64,000 nt of DNA from Pomphorhynchus laevis. Lineage: Eukaryota > Acanthocephala > Palaeacanthocephala > Echinorhynchida > Pomphorhynchidae. How positions within the stretch are numbered: the stretch's first letter is position 1; every line of letters starts with the position of its first letter. The notes under the pieces were generated by a model that was given only the letters and a program-made list of their open reading frames with translations, was not told the DNA's origin and ran no database searches. The position numbers and the translations under genes are program-made. The stretch lies in the NCBI GenBank assembly GCA_012934845.2, contig WNNJ02000425.1, positions 1 to 64,000 on the forward strand, given 5' to 3'. Below are positions 12,370-22,190 of this stretch, one piece after another.

Positions 12370-12980
12370 CGGCTACTCGAAAGTGTCACATTAGCAATGC
12401 TTGAAGCATTTGATACGGCACGGACACTCAAAAATGCACAATTACAAGCATCAATATATAATAAATGTTTTGATATGGCCATCGTAGCAACTCAATGCAC
12501 TACAAAGAATGAAAAGCAAATTGAGATAGTCAATGCTAATGATTTTGTTGTTAGCACAATAAAACAATGATGTTTCTATGGAATACAGTTTATTCTTGTT
12601 ATAATCTGTTCCACATGTAATGCAGAGTGTTATCAATCCGGCCAACGCGGTCATCTTCCCATGTTTACAAGTAAAATAAACTATCACATTACACTTCTGC
12701 GGCTATTTCTTAGCCAAATGACGAATCAGTATATAATTTGATTGCTTTAATGAATTAAACGAAGGAAACAGACATAGCTGAGTATCGTAAAGCACACAGT
12801 CCATCAGCAATCAAATTCCGAGACCGGTTTATGCTTATTGAGTTTCATCAGTATGGTTCAGATTTTCAGAGTGTTTAGAGATCTTCCTACACAGTTTAGA
12901 AGGTTCATCACAAGGATGATTATTACAAGACAATCTTCAAGTCCACAGGCCATCACAAAAGTAATTAGGCAGGAATTTAT
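12370..12980 (+). mobile_element. Ty3/Gypsy-like LTR retrotransposon fossil, gag region
   Basis: A short stretch resembles the gag region of Ty3/Gypsy elements: a helical segment with an ARTLKNAQLQAS-like string, then a cysteine-rich zinc-knuckle region near 12,600-12,660. No protease, RT, integrase or LTR could be recognised around it. It is broken and looks old. The family assignment rests on the zinc-knuckle spacing and the preceding helix and is moderate at best. Confidence 0.45.
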
Positions 12981-12984
12981 AAAA

Positions 12985-13610
12985 TTATTATAAAAACCTG
13001 CCCGGCTCGCATAGCGATACGGCATTATAGTCGTTACTAATAAGTAAGGGGAAACATATAAAACTGCATATTGCCGATGAACTGTAATTGTTTACAATAC
13101 CCAGTTATCTCCGCTTCCCTCGTTTACTCAATAAATAGTAACTACTATTTATAATCGGGTTTAATAAATATAAATATAAGTAACGACTATATATAGTCGT
13201 GTTATATATAATGTTTGAGAACATCGATAATGCTTAAGTTTACATATTTTGGCAGCTGAATTCCGAAAAAAGCTAGCTTAACTATATATAACATTTAGAA
13301 TAGATAATTATCTAGTCTATATGTTAAATATTACGAAGAGTCTTTAAATAACCCAAGGCAACGGTCCGGAATACGCAGGGATTCCTTAAAAGATCTCATT
13401 GATTATTAAACTGATTACAATTGATAAATGTTAGCTTTCGAGCAACCTAAACGTCAAACAATATGCTGTTGTTGTATCTAGTTACTCATATTTCTACAAT
13501 TACATATATTGCTGAATCCTACATAGATTTATGACGGTCAAATTTTAATCACAGTTCTATTTATATAATATAGAAGTGACATATATATGTCTAGAAGTGA
13601 CATGGTGTCT
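12985..13610. other. AT-rich non-coding interval
   Basis: I see no gene here. ATATATAGTCG-type short strings recur around 13,180-13,210 and the sequence is otherwise unremarkable. Confidence 0.5.
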
Positions 13611-13613
13611 GTC

Positions 13614-14245
13614 ACTATATATAATTCATTGAAAATTAAAAGGCTAAAATGTGCTAAGACAGGATTTTTTGACGTTTCAGCCAAGATGTCTTTTTCAATC
13701 TATAAAAAACACAAACATCATAAAAATAAGGTATGAGTAGTTGCAAAACGCCAGGTGTAACTTATGTAGAAACATGCTTGTTATGTGGTAAGCAATACGT
13801 CGGTCAAAAGCTAATTAGGTTTAGCGAGGATGCTTAATGTTAGACGGTCTCATTATCGAACGAATAACATAAGTGATGGTGCAATAAAACATGCAATAGA
13901 TCATCAGATTATGGACTGCATTAAATATTGCGTAGTTGACTGCAATGTTTGTGATGTGAATCAATGCCTTCAATTAGAAGCGACATTAACAGGTGAGCTA
14001 CATACACAGACGGACTCGGGGGGGGGGTTCAACCCTGATAATATTTTCTGTGATTCAGAAATTACATAAACGATCAGTCTTGGTCACAAAATCAATTTAC
14101 TTTGAGAACTTTACGTATTTTTCGGGTTTTGACATAATTTCAACGAAGTTTGTGTTTTTTATAGATTAAAAAGGTCTCTTTGCCGAAACGCCAAAGAATC
14201 CTGACTTAGCACATTTTAGCTTTTCAATTTTCAATTAATTATATT
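13614..14245 (+). mobile_element. Penelope-like element fragment bounded by about 95-bp inverted repeats
   Basis: The block at about 13,614-13,708 (AAAATGTGCTAAG, GACGTTTCAGCC, TCTATAAAAAACACAAAC) returns as its reverse complement at about 14,148-14,245. Between them lies a GIY-YIG-like stretch. PLEs often end in partial terminal repeats in direct or inverted orientation, which fits this layout. On the strand opposite to the left arm the repeat reads GGCTGAAACGTC, recalling the GAAAC box found elsewhere in this window. The RT is absent, so this is a minimal remnant. Confidence 0.65.
13735..14069 (+). pseudogene. GIY-YIG endonuclease remnant of a PLE
   Basis: The GIY-YIG module in PLEs nicks DNA for target priming. 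Translation from 13,735 gives GVTYVETCLLCGKQYVGQ, the expected first strand and YVG turn of a GIY-YIG domain. A neighbouring frame from 13,830 continues with LNVRRSHYRTN, which resembles the arginine-bearing helix (R..H...) of the fold. An insertion of G residues (GGGGGGGG near 14,018) lies near the C-terminal end. It is short compared with the usual domain of about 90 residues and the frame changes near 13,825. Confidence 0.6.
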
Positions 14246-14303
14246 GCCGAATCGCTTAAAAAAAGGATTTATTTAAACGTGGCAAATGCGTGCCAGCGCA
14301 CGC

Positions 14304-14810
14304 TTACATGACCACAACAAAACAAAACTGTGAATCAGGTGTCGAGAAGGTGTGAACGGATGAGGTGTTTGAATGTGATAAAGAGGGGGCGCGGCGGACG
14401 TCGAGAGAAAGTTGATTCCAGGCGAGTGAGGCGGCGACGAGGAAGGATCGGAGACCGTAGTTGTTGGAGTAATTAGGAACGTGGAGTAAGAGGGTATGAC
14501 AGGAACGAAGCGATAGCGAGGTGGGGCGAGTATCGTCTAAAAAAGCAAGGTTGATGAACGATGGGGAGCCGACAGCGATGAGACGAAAGGTAACGAGAAG
14601 AAGGCGGAGTTTGATGCGGATGTGGATGGTGGGCCGGGAGAGTTGGGCAAAATATGTTGATGTGTGGTCGAAGCGACGGAGACGAAAGAGCACTCGAACG
14701 GCGGTGTTGATTATTCGTTGTAGGGGTAGGATGATGGATTTTGGAGAATTGGCGAAAAGGCTAAGGCAGTAATCGATTTTAGGGAAAAGAAGCGATGAAA
14801 GAAGAGACAT
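14304..14810 (-). pseudogene. LINE B3 post-RT C-terminal region
   Basis: 168 open codons equivalent to B1 at about 20,880-21,385. They include FPKIDYCLSLFANSPKS, an arginine-rich stretch (INTAVRVLFRLRRFDHTS) and SLAWNQLSLDVRRAPSLSHS near the C-terminus. Such basic C-terminal tails are usual in CR1-like RTs. It ends at a stop 20 bp before the conserved 3' hairpin. Confidence 0.8.
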
Positions 14811-14963
14811 ACAAGAACGGAAGTCGATAAGGGGGCGGATACGGCGGATGTCACGGAGAATTAAGTTAGATGAGCGGACCTTGTCACGGACGAAGGGTTT
14901 AAGGGAAAGGTGATCATCGAAATGGAAGCCTAAGAAAGTGAGATTGTGGACTATGGGGATGAT

Positions 14964-15497
14964 CTATGAGGCAAAATATACAGTGGAAGGAGATATGTTT
15001 GGTGTATGGGGGAGGATCCACATTATTTTGGACTTTTCGGGGTTTAAAACGAGATGGAGATTGGAGAGACGTTTGTAGATAGAAGAAAGACAGTTGGAGG
15101 CAGAAATGCCGATATCGTGTATGCGATGTGCGGGTGCATGAGCATAGATTAGAATGTCATCGGCGTATTGCATGACCTTAAAGGAGTAAGGTTTGATAAA
15201 CGGAGATAGATCACAAAGTAGAAGAGAGAAAAGCAGGGGACCTAGGACTGAACCTTGTGGGACCCCGCAAAAAATAGGGATGGGAGGGGAGGATGATGAA
15301 TTAGAACAGACGCGAAAGGAACGGTCGGATAGATATAAGGCGAACCATGCTACTGAGAAGGAAGAAAAGCCGTAATCATAACGAAGGCGAGAAAGGAGGA
15401 CGGAGTGGTCGACAATGTCGAATGCGGAGGAGAGGTTGAGGGAGATGAGAACACTATATAGAGCCTTGTCTCGAGAAATGAGTAAGTCTTTGTACAC
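14964..15497 (-). pseudogene. LINE B3 reverse transcriptase palm fragment
   Basis: The frame contains LISLNLSSAFDIVDHSVL (motif A), GVPQGSVLGPLLFSLLL (motif B) and VMQYADDILIYAHAPAH (catalytic YADD). It starts inside the RT, so the ATG listed is only the first within the remnant, and the finger domain is missing. The frame breaks at its 3' side near 14,964, where B1 continues with SIIPMVHNLTFLGFHF. Confidence 0.85.
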
Positions 15498-15605
15498 TTT
15501 TATGCATGCGATTTCTGTCGAGTGATTAGAGCGGAAAGCGGATTGGACAGGAGATACGGCGAGCCTTAGCGATCAAGGCCCACCGTACAATTCTTCAAAT
15601 ATATT

Positions 15606-16037
15606 TTGCCAAATTCATCAGGGGATCCCAGGTGTGCACATAAATCTATAGCACTCGCTCATCGTCAATTCTTAGATATACGCGTTAACCGAGTAATAAT
15701 TCTAGTTACTTTAAAAATTAAAAAGTATTTAGCTGTCGATTTGCAGCTTGTCGATCGTGGGTTCGCTAATTACGTTCAATCAAAACGGAGACAAATTAAA
15801 AATGACTGTAGTCGACGACTTCTAATAGTATTACAACGATTCTATAAGCGCGCATATGAGCGTAACCATAACTCTTTTGATGAGCATGTCTACAATGATT
15901 GTTTTTTAACCAAGATCAGAAAGCTAGTGAATATGAGAGTATTCATTCCAATTCGTGTTTTCAATAACACACAAACAAGAATAAACCGACGCGCCCCACG
16001 TATAGTTAATGACGGTGAGGTAAAAATCACCACGTGA
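15606..16037 (+). CDS. unrecognised 143-codon ORF
   Basis: A basic, Arg/Lys-rich open frame (for example VQSKRRQIKNDCSRRLL) with no family I recognise. It lies between the truncated 5' end of LINE B3 and a satellite unit, and its base composition is less AT-biased than the intergenic DNA. It could be a fragment of a retroelement ORF or chance. The opposite strand also holds a 91-codon frame over its 3' part (15,890-16,165), which lowers confidence that either is coding. Confidence 0.3.
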   Translation: MPNSSGDPRCAHKSIALAHRQFLDIRVNRVIILVTLKIKKYLAVDLQLVDRGFANYVQSKRRQIKNDCSRRLLIVLQRFYKRAYERNHNSFDEHVYNDCFLTKIRKLVNMRVFIPIRVFNNTQTRINRRAPRIVNDGEVKITT

Positions 16038-16470
16038 ATCCTCAATGGATAACGCATGTACAATTGTGGTGTAAGGATTGCTGAGTAAACAACGGTCCAG
16101 GATTTCTTACGAAATTCGGCATTTATATAAAATGGTGTTACTTGATAGACTGGACTTTGATTCACGACTTTCAGTCACCATGTCACTTCTATACTACCAC
16201 TTCAGCGTTAAAATGATGGCGTACCTGGCAACACCTATTAGTAGAATGAAGTACCCACTGTTCATTTCGATTGCCTGTGTAACATTGTGAATGAAGGCGT
16301 TTCCGACATTTTGCTTAATTGACTGAGGCTTACGCTCTTTACCAGATCAAATTGCTGTGCGGATCATCATTAAACACTAGGCAGAGGTTGTTGCTGAATT
16401 GTCGTCGCACTCGTTGGATCTTTAATGGACACGGCATGTATAATAGTGGTGCACGAATATGCTCCACTAT
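16030..16470. repeat. satellite B, about 1.15 units of 381 bp
   Basis: The start of this block (AATGGA...GCATGTA.AAT.GTGGTG) recurs about 381 bp later. The same unit is found at 58,560-59,030, where its period is 380 bp. Shared landmarks are AACAACGGTCCAG, GACTGGACTT, CAGTCACCATGTCACTTCTA, GGCAACAC, TGTGAAT.AAGGCGTTTCCGAC and GTTGTTGCTGAATTGTCG. It contains the GGCAA...TTGCC hairpin at 16,227-16,275 discussed in the findings. Confidence 0.9.
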
Positions 16471-16562
16471 TATACATGCCGTACACTTCATGCCGGGTAT
16501 ATATAATTGTTCAATCAGTTAAATCTTTGCTGTTTCAATAATTAAACTGATTGAACAATTAT
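16432..16562. repeat. two consecutive strong hairpins
   Basis: The first is ACGGCATGTATAATAGTGG, a 14-nt loop, then its perfect 19-bp complement (about 16,432-16,483). The second is AATTGTTCAATCAGTT and, after about 22 nt, its complement AACTGATTGAACAATT (about 16,507-16,562). They lie at the downstream edge of the satellite unit, suggesting foldback junctions made by inverted copying. Confidence 0.85.
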
Positions 16563-16796
16563 AAAATCGAATCCGAATGGAAAAATGATCACAACAAGCG
16601 GTTCAAACAACAGATCACATATATATTATCGCTTAATTTTGTAAAACCGAAATTAATTCTTGCTGCGTTGAATGCAATGAAAGTTCCAGCACCATCATTG
16701 TTGAGTTTATTAAAATCTGGATTCCTCCCCGGTACTGTGAAATCAAAAAGTACAGTCTTTAAGATATCCGTTTCATTAAGTATGAACGAATTTTAA
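16551..16796 (+). other. weak 81-codon ORF, unrecognised
   Basis: The open frame starts inside the second hairpin and shows a Lys/Leu-rich composition, with LNAMKVPAPSLLSLLKSGFL as its most complex part. No family recognised; probably a remnant or chance. The rest of 16,800-17,090 holds no gene. Confidence 0.2.
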
Positions 16797-17098
16797 GTAT
16801 GTTTCCTTTAAAATTTTTTTGCTAATCTGATGCGTTATTTTTGTTGATAATTATGACAAACAAGACATGACAGGATACGATAATAAAGTGGGAGGTTGCG
16901 TGATTTGATAGAAAGCTAGCAATGTGTTTAGGGGTTCCGATTGATTTAGTTTTTGGAATAGTATTAACATTTTCATCTCAACTTGACTAAATATGAATGG
17001 AGAAGCTTCTCCAGAATTCCACTAAAATATACTGTGTGAAAAAGGGGCTTATAAAAAAATTTTGGTTTCTTATAAACATACAATCTAAAATAAATACA

Positions 17099-17145
17099 AT
17101 CAATCCAGTTCCAGATCAATCCAGTTCCAGATCAATCCAGCAAAT
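17099..17145 (+). promoter_or_regulatory. 16-bp tandem units at the LINE B1 5' end
   Basis: Nearly three copies of ATCAATCCAGTTCCAG start the element. B2 has about 4.5 copies of the same unit at its own 5' end (30,265-30,337). Variable tandem units at LINE 5' ends often act as promoter monomers; that role is inferred here. Confidence 0.6.
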
Positions 17146-17160
17146 TTAACAGTTTTAACG

Positions 17161-17468
17161 CACAAGGACAACCATCGACGCACTACGACAACCATCTACG
17201 ACAACCATCGACGACAACCATCAACGACAACCATCAACGACAACCATCGACGACAACCATCGACGACAACCATCGACGACAACCATCGACGACAACCATC
17301 GACGACAACCATCGACGACAACCATCGACGACAACCATCGACGACAACCATCGACGACAACCATCGACGACAACCATCGACGACAACCATCGACGACAAC
17401 CATCGACGACAACAATCGACGACAACAATCGACGACAACCATCGACGACAACAATCGACGGCAACCAT
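17161..17468. repeat. 13-bp minisatellite (ACGACAACCATCG)n, about 24 copies
   Basis: Units of ACGACAACCATCG run almost without change for about 308 bp between the LINE B1 leader (CACAAGGAC) and its ORF1 start. B2 lacks the array: there CACAAGGAC is followed directly by the ORF1 ATG (about 30,205). Because 13 is not a multiple of three, the array reads in all three frames; on the minus strand all frames are open and give a 13-residue period. Confidence 0.95.
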
Positions 17469-17473
17469 CGTTT

Positions 17474-18440
17474 ATGGGTGGACGTAAGAAAACAACTAAG
17501 ACCGACACCAACTATGGACAACTGCAAGTACAGTGCTCGATACACGATTGCAGCGTCTGGACAACAATCACCTGCGACAAGAATAAGGCTAAAGAAGACT
17601 TCGTATGTGGTTTTTGTGCCAACAAACTAATATGCAACCTTTCCAATAAGCACATATCAACATCCAACACGTCAACTCAAACTACCCCGTCGTTTCTAAT
17701 GTCCTTTCTCCACCCACCGACCCTGCCACCATATACACTTCCCATTCCATGTCATCTTCACTCCCCGACACCCCACGTCCTGTCCTTCCTGTCTCGTTTC
17801 TCAATAACTTGCATCCATCAATCAAAATCACCTCCACCAACCTCCACTATCCTTCCACTCATAACCTTTCCTCACATCGCTTGTCACCCTCTTTATTATC
17901 ATTATCCTCTATGTCTCCCGTCGTCAAACCAAATCCCTCCAAATAATCACCTGCCAGCTCTTCTATCGTGATCTCACCTACTCACGTCAGTCGTCCTCCT
18001 TTACGGAAGCGCTTTGCTTCTCGCGATCGTTGCGTCATTGTTACTAATATCACGCCTTCTAACTCCTTATCTCCACAAGCACGTCTGGACCACGATGTTT
18101 CCGCCTTCAGATCCATCCTCTCGTCTATTGTTCCTGCGGATAAACCATCCTTTTTCAAGGACATTTCTCCTGTCGCATTCATCCGTCTAAACAAATCTTC
18201 TCAATCTAATCCTTCCCAGCCCCCTCTCCTAAAAATTGTTTTCAAGCATCGCTCTCACGCGTCTTCTGTCCTCTCAACGATTCAAACTCATGTCATCTTC
18301 AACCACTCGAATTTTTCCCGATCGCGCCCCTTCTGAAATCGCTCAAATCTCTTCAGCCCGCATCGAAAAACGCCGTCGCGAGGAAAACGGCGAAACATCA
18401 CTCTCCATCCGAAACATAGACGGAAATTTTCAAGTTGTCC
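17474..18440 (+). pseudogene. LINE B1 ORF1, PHD-like finger and RRM-like domain
   Basis: ORF1 starts MGGRKKTTKTDTNYG and continues with a cysteine/histidine cluster (CSIHDCSVWTTITC, then CGFCANK) of the PHD-like kind known from CR1 ORF1 proteins. A Ser/Pro/Thr-rich linker follows. From about 17,990 a second part (RDRCVIVTNITPS, LLKIVFKHRSHAS, SARIEKRRREENGE) looks like the RRM-like nucleic-acid-binding region of LINE ORF1 proteins. The frame shifts near 17,970 and again near 18,300. B2 carries the equivalent on the minus strand at 29,230-30,205. The start is supported by B2, which has the same MMGGRKKT-type beginning without the minisatellite. Confidence 0.75.
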
Positions 18441-18459
18441 ACACCCGTCCAAAAATTCG

Positions 18460-21385
18460 ATGGCGCTCCATCTCTCCTATGTGTCTTCTCCACTAGTCTC
18501 TTTCGCCACAGCACACGGTTTCCGCCTCGGTCTCCTCAACACTAGATCTATTCTCAATAAATCCGATCTTATCCTCAACCTATTCACCAAGCAATCCATC
18601 GATCTCTTCTGCCTCACCGAATCCTGGCACCCAGATTCTGACGACCTTTCCATTCGCCGTCTGCTCTCTGCCGGTTGCTCCCTAGTCGAATCCGCCCGCC
18701 CCCTCAGCTCATGCCCTTCTAAATCCTCTAATCATGGCGGCATCGTCGCATTCGCGCGTCACCCAGCGTCTCTTCGCAAAATCAATCCCCCTTTCAGTCC
18801 TTGCTCTTTTGAATTGCTCACTTGTCGTTATTCTAACCCGATCACTCTAGATCTCGCCATTGTATACCGTTCTGGTTCATCAGCTCCTACAGCGTTATTT
18901 TTTACCGAACTCGCTGACCTCCTTTCTCATTTTTCTTTGTCCTCAATCCCTTCACTCGTTCTAGGCGACTTCAATATCCGCCTAGACCGCCCCTCTTCCA
19001 CAGATTCCATCCGCTTCATCAACATTCTATCCAACTACAATTACAAACCAATCTCTACTGCCCCCACACATATACTTGGCGGGGCACTCGACATCATCGC
19101 TGTCCCCGATCATTTTGCTGCCCACACCTCACTGTCCATCTCTGATCCTGGTCTATCCGATCACTTTCTTATCACCCTTGATCTCGCTCGCAACCACACC
19201 CCTCCTCACACACCTACAATCCTACGTCGCCCTTGGAGAAATCTTGACTCTCCCTTCTCCGCTCTGCCTTACTCAAATCGTCTCTATCATTACCCACAAT
19301 AACATATTCATCTCCTCACGATCTCGCCTTTCTTTTCGACTCTGAACTCACATCCACTCTCGATATTCTCTTGCCCTTCAAGTCTCACCCACACCGTCGC
19401 TTGCACCGTGCCCCATGGTTTGACATCAAATGCCTACTCTCAAAGCGTCGACTCCGCCATGCTTTTCGAGTCTATCACCGCTCTCTCAGACGCGATTTCC
19501 GCTCGATCACACCGTCTTTCCGTGATTCCTATCTTGCTCTTCGCCGGTCTCATCTCCACCTATTACTTACCAAATGCAACTCCTTCTGGCAGCATAAAAT
19601 CATCACTTCATTCAACTCTAAGACTCTCTGGCATACTTTTAACTCAATCCTGGCTCGTTCCTCTACGCCGTGCAACATCAATGCTAATGATTATTCGTCA
19701 TTTCTCCAGACTAAAGTATCCACGCTGCTCTCTCACACCCCGGTCTCCATCCTATCCCACTCTGCCCCGCCTAGCCTCATCCTTCCGGAACTCTTTCATC
19801 TTCTCCCTGTCTCACCTACAGAAATATCATCTGTCCTCATGTCCTTGCCCAACAAAACCTCACCCGCCGATCCCCTGCCTACCCACATATTAAAATCTAT
19901 ATGCTCATCGATATCCCCATTTCTCACAACCTTGTTTAACTCGTCCATTCGCAGTCGTATCTTCCCTTCACACTGGAAATCCGCAATCGTTCGTCCCCTC
20001 CTTAAAAAACAATCGCTCGACCCCTCCCTTCCTTCTAGCTATCGCCTCATTTCGCTACTCCCTACTCTTTCTAAGCTCTTAGAACGCCTCATCTTAATAC
20101 AAATCAACGCTTATCTCTCCTCATCCAATCTGTACCCTCCTTTCTAATCCGCTTTCCGCTCTAATCACTCGACAGAAATCGCATGCATAAAAGTGTACAA
20201 CGACTTACTCATTTCTCGAGACAAGGCTCTATATAGTGTTCTCATCTCCCTCGACCTCTCCTCCGCATTCGACATTGTCGACCACTCCGTCCTCCTTTCT
20301 CGCCTTCGTTATGATTACGGATTTTCTTCCTCCTCCGTAGCATGGTTCGCCTCATACCTATCCGACCGTTCCTTTCGCGTCTGTTCTAATTCATCATCCT
20401 CCCCTCCCATCCCTATTTTTTGCGGGGTCCCACAATATTCAGTCCTAGGTCCTATGCTTTTCTCTCTTCTGCCTGGCGATCTATCTCCGTTTATCAAACC
20501 TTACTCCTTTACGGTCATGCAATACGCCGATGACATTCTAATCTATGCTCATGCACCCGCACATCGCATACACGATATCGGCATTTCTGCCTCCAACTGT
20601 CTTTCTTCTATCTACAAACGTCTCTCCAATCTCCATCTCGTTCTAAACCCCGAAAAGTCCAAAATAATGTGGATCCTTCCCCGTAAACCAAGCATATCTC
20701 CTCCCATTGTATCTTTCGCCTCATCGATCATCCCTATGGTCCACAATCTCACTTTCTTAGGCTTCCATTTCGATGATCACCTTTCCCTTAAACCCTTCGT
20801 CCGTGACAAGGTCCGCTCGTCTAACTTAATTCTTCGTGACATCCGCCGTATCCGCTCCCTTATCGACTTCCGTTCTTGTATGTCTCTTCTTTTATCGCTT
20901 CTTTTCCCTAAAATCGATTACTGCCTTAGCCTTTTCGCCAATTCTCCAAATCCATCATCCTACCCCTACAACGAATAATCAACACCGCCGTTCAAGTGCT
21001 CTTTCGTCTCCGTCGCTTCGACCACACATCCACATATTTTGCCCAACTCTCCTGGCCCACCATCCACATCCGCATCAAACTCCGCCTTCTTCTCGTTACT
21101 TTTCGTCTCATCGCTGTCAGCTACCCATCGTTCATCAACCTTCCTTTCTTAGACGATACTCGCCCCACCTCGCTATCGCTTCGTTCCTGTCATACCCTCT
21201 TACTCCACGTTCCTAATTACTCCAATAACTACGGTCTCCGATCCTTCCTCGTCGCCGCCTCACTCGCCTGGAATCAACTTTCTCTCGACGTCCGCCGCGC
21301 CCCCTCTTTATCACATTCAAACACCTCATCCGTTCACACCTTCTCGACACCTGATTCACAGTTTTGTTTTGTTGTGGTCATGTAA
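18460..21385 (+). pseudogene. LINE B1 ORF2, APE endonuclease plus reverse transcriptase
   Basis: The endonuclease (18,520-19,200) shows LGLLNTRSILNK, LFCLTESWH (catalytic Glu), SNHGGIVAFAR, LVLGDFNIRLD (GDFN) and LSDHFLITLDL (catalytic SDH). The frame then shifts near 19,300. RT parts follow: FHLLPVSPTEISSVLMSLP, YRLISLLPTLSKLLERLI, LDLSSAFDIVDHSVL, FCGVPQYSVLGPMLF (motif B with Tyr in place of the usual Gly), MQYADDILIYAHA and FLGFHFDDHLSL. A stop at 20,145 interrupts PPF*SAFRSN. The basic C-terminal tail ends at 21,385. Because of these breaks the copy is inactive, although each block is well preserved. Confidence 0.88.
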
Positions 21386-21422
21386 GCGTGCGCTGGCACG
21401 CATTTGCCACGTTTAAATAAAT
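21382..21422 (+). promoter_or_regulatory. conserved 3'-terminal hairpin of LINE B
   Basis: GTAAGCGTGCGCTGGCACGC folds into a GCGTGC/GCACGC-type hairpin and is followed by ATTTGCCACGTTTAAATAA. The same box ends B3 (near 14,280) and B4 (5,641-5,670, with AGC in the loop). In stringent LINEs the 3' end hairpin is what the RT recognises for priming; that role is inferred. Confidence 0.7.
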
Positions 21423-22137
21423 CCTTATTTCTCATCTTATGTTAGAAAGGGCAATGTGATAAATGAACTACTTCCCATTGTTTTAATTTCGAATGGTAGA
21501 AACTTCACCAGAAGTTTACAATATATGCTATGTGAAAAAGGGGTCGGACTACTTTCCATTGTGTGGATTAAGACAGTATGTGATACAATTGGTGGGGTAA
21601 TGAGTAAGAATCAGGTCAAACTGCTTTCTTACCTGTCTCACTTTGGACTAACCCACTCCCCGCCAGTTTGAGTGTTGTATGTTGTTCGCGGTGTCTCATC
21701 ATCTCTAAATGTCTCTTTTGATCAACTTTCGTTGTATTCAATAAATTTTAATCCGCATATGACGTTTTTTCAGATGAAACAGAAGCTGATTGCCTATTTT
21801 GTATAAGCATGACAGATAAACTAATGATTTCGAAATCAAACCTGCATCATTAAAAAAATATCTACAATATTGATTATTATCTCATCCATCGATTAAGTGA
21901 ATGACGGACGCGTTATTTCATAATTGTTACTGCTACTATCGTTGGTTGGTTGTAGGGCTTCTCATTTATAAACTTTACAAATGAGATTGGGTAATAGTAG
22001 TTAAGGTAGTCATTTGATGGATTCTTTGAAAAGTGTTCATCTTTTGAGAATGAATGGTGCTTCTCACAAAAAGTGGACAAGTTGGCTTGTAAGAAGTAGT
22101 ACAGGGGCTAATATATAGTGATTCTTACGATTAGTAT

Positions 22138-22190
22138 AAGGGCTGGACAAACTTTTTTGTGTGCAGCTGGGACCACTATGCCCTCAACAG
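22138..22190. mobile_element. possible hAT-type transposon end
   Basis: AAGGGCTGGACAAACTTTTT followed by GTGTGCAGCTGGGACCACTATG resembles the terminal sequence of many animal hAT nonautonomous elements (CAGGGGTGGGCAAACTTTTT type). I could not find the matching right end, so this is a weak call. Confidence 0.3.

Larger units (their letters stand above)
14260..15551 (-). mobile_element. LINE family B, copy B3 (5'-truncated, complete 3' end)
   Basis: The sequence is nearly identical to the 3' third of B1 (20,150-21,430) on the opposite strand, down to the terminal hairpin GCGTGCGCTGGCACGC and AAATAAATCC tail near 14,262. Its 5' end lies inside the RT just before SAFRSNHSTEI. The high similarity to B1 points to a young family. 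Confidence 0.9.
17095..21440 (+). mobile_element. LINE family B, copy B1 (CR1-like, nearly full length)
   Basis: The reference copy of the family in this window. In order it holds 16-bp tandem units ATCAATCCAGTTCCAG (17,099-17,145), a leader, an expanded 13-bp minisatellite, ORF1 (PHD-like finger, then RRM-like part), ORF2 (APE endonuclease and RT) and the 3' hairpin GCGTGCGCTGGCACGC with an AAATAAATCC tail. The PHD-like ORF1 finger and the endonuclease-RT layout fit the CR1/L2/Kiri group. Several frameshifts and one in-frame stop break the ORFs, yet similarity to B2 and B3 is high. Confidence 0.9.

Noticed and set aside
14015-14030. G-run as a possible G-quadruplex or assembly signal
   Set aside because: A single short homopolymer inside a decayed element; no further G tracts nearby.
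16400-16470. Homology between satellite B (GTATAATAG...GCACGAA) and the family C1 3' end (GTATAATAGAGAGCACGAA)
   Set aside because: The shared string is short and flanks do not align, so common origin is not established.
17161-17468. Possible CRISPR-like array
   Set aside because: The 13-bp units are contiguous with no spacers, and the genome is eukaryotic.
17196-17545. Three overlapping antisense ORFs of 90-103 codons with a 13-residue VVVDGCRRWLSS-type repeat
   Set aside because: They are the 13-bp minisatellite read in three frames; nothing else supports coding.
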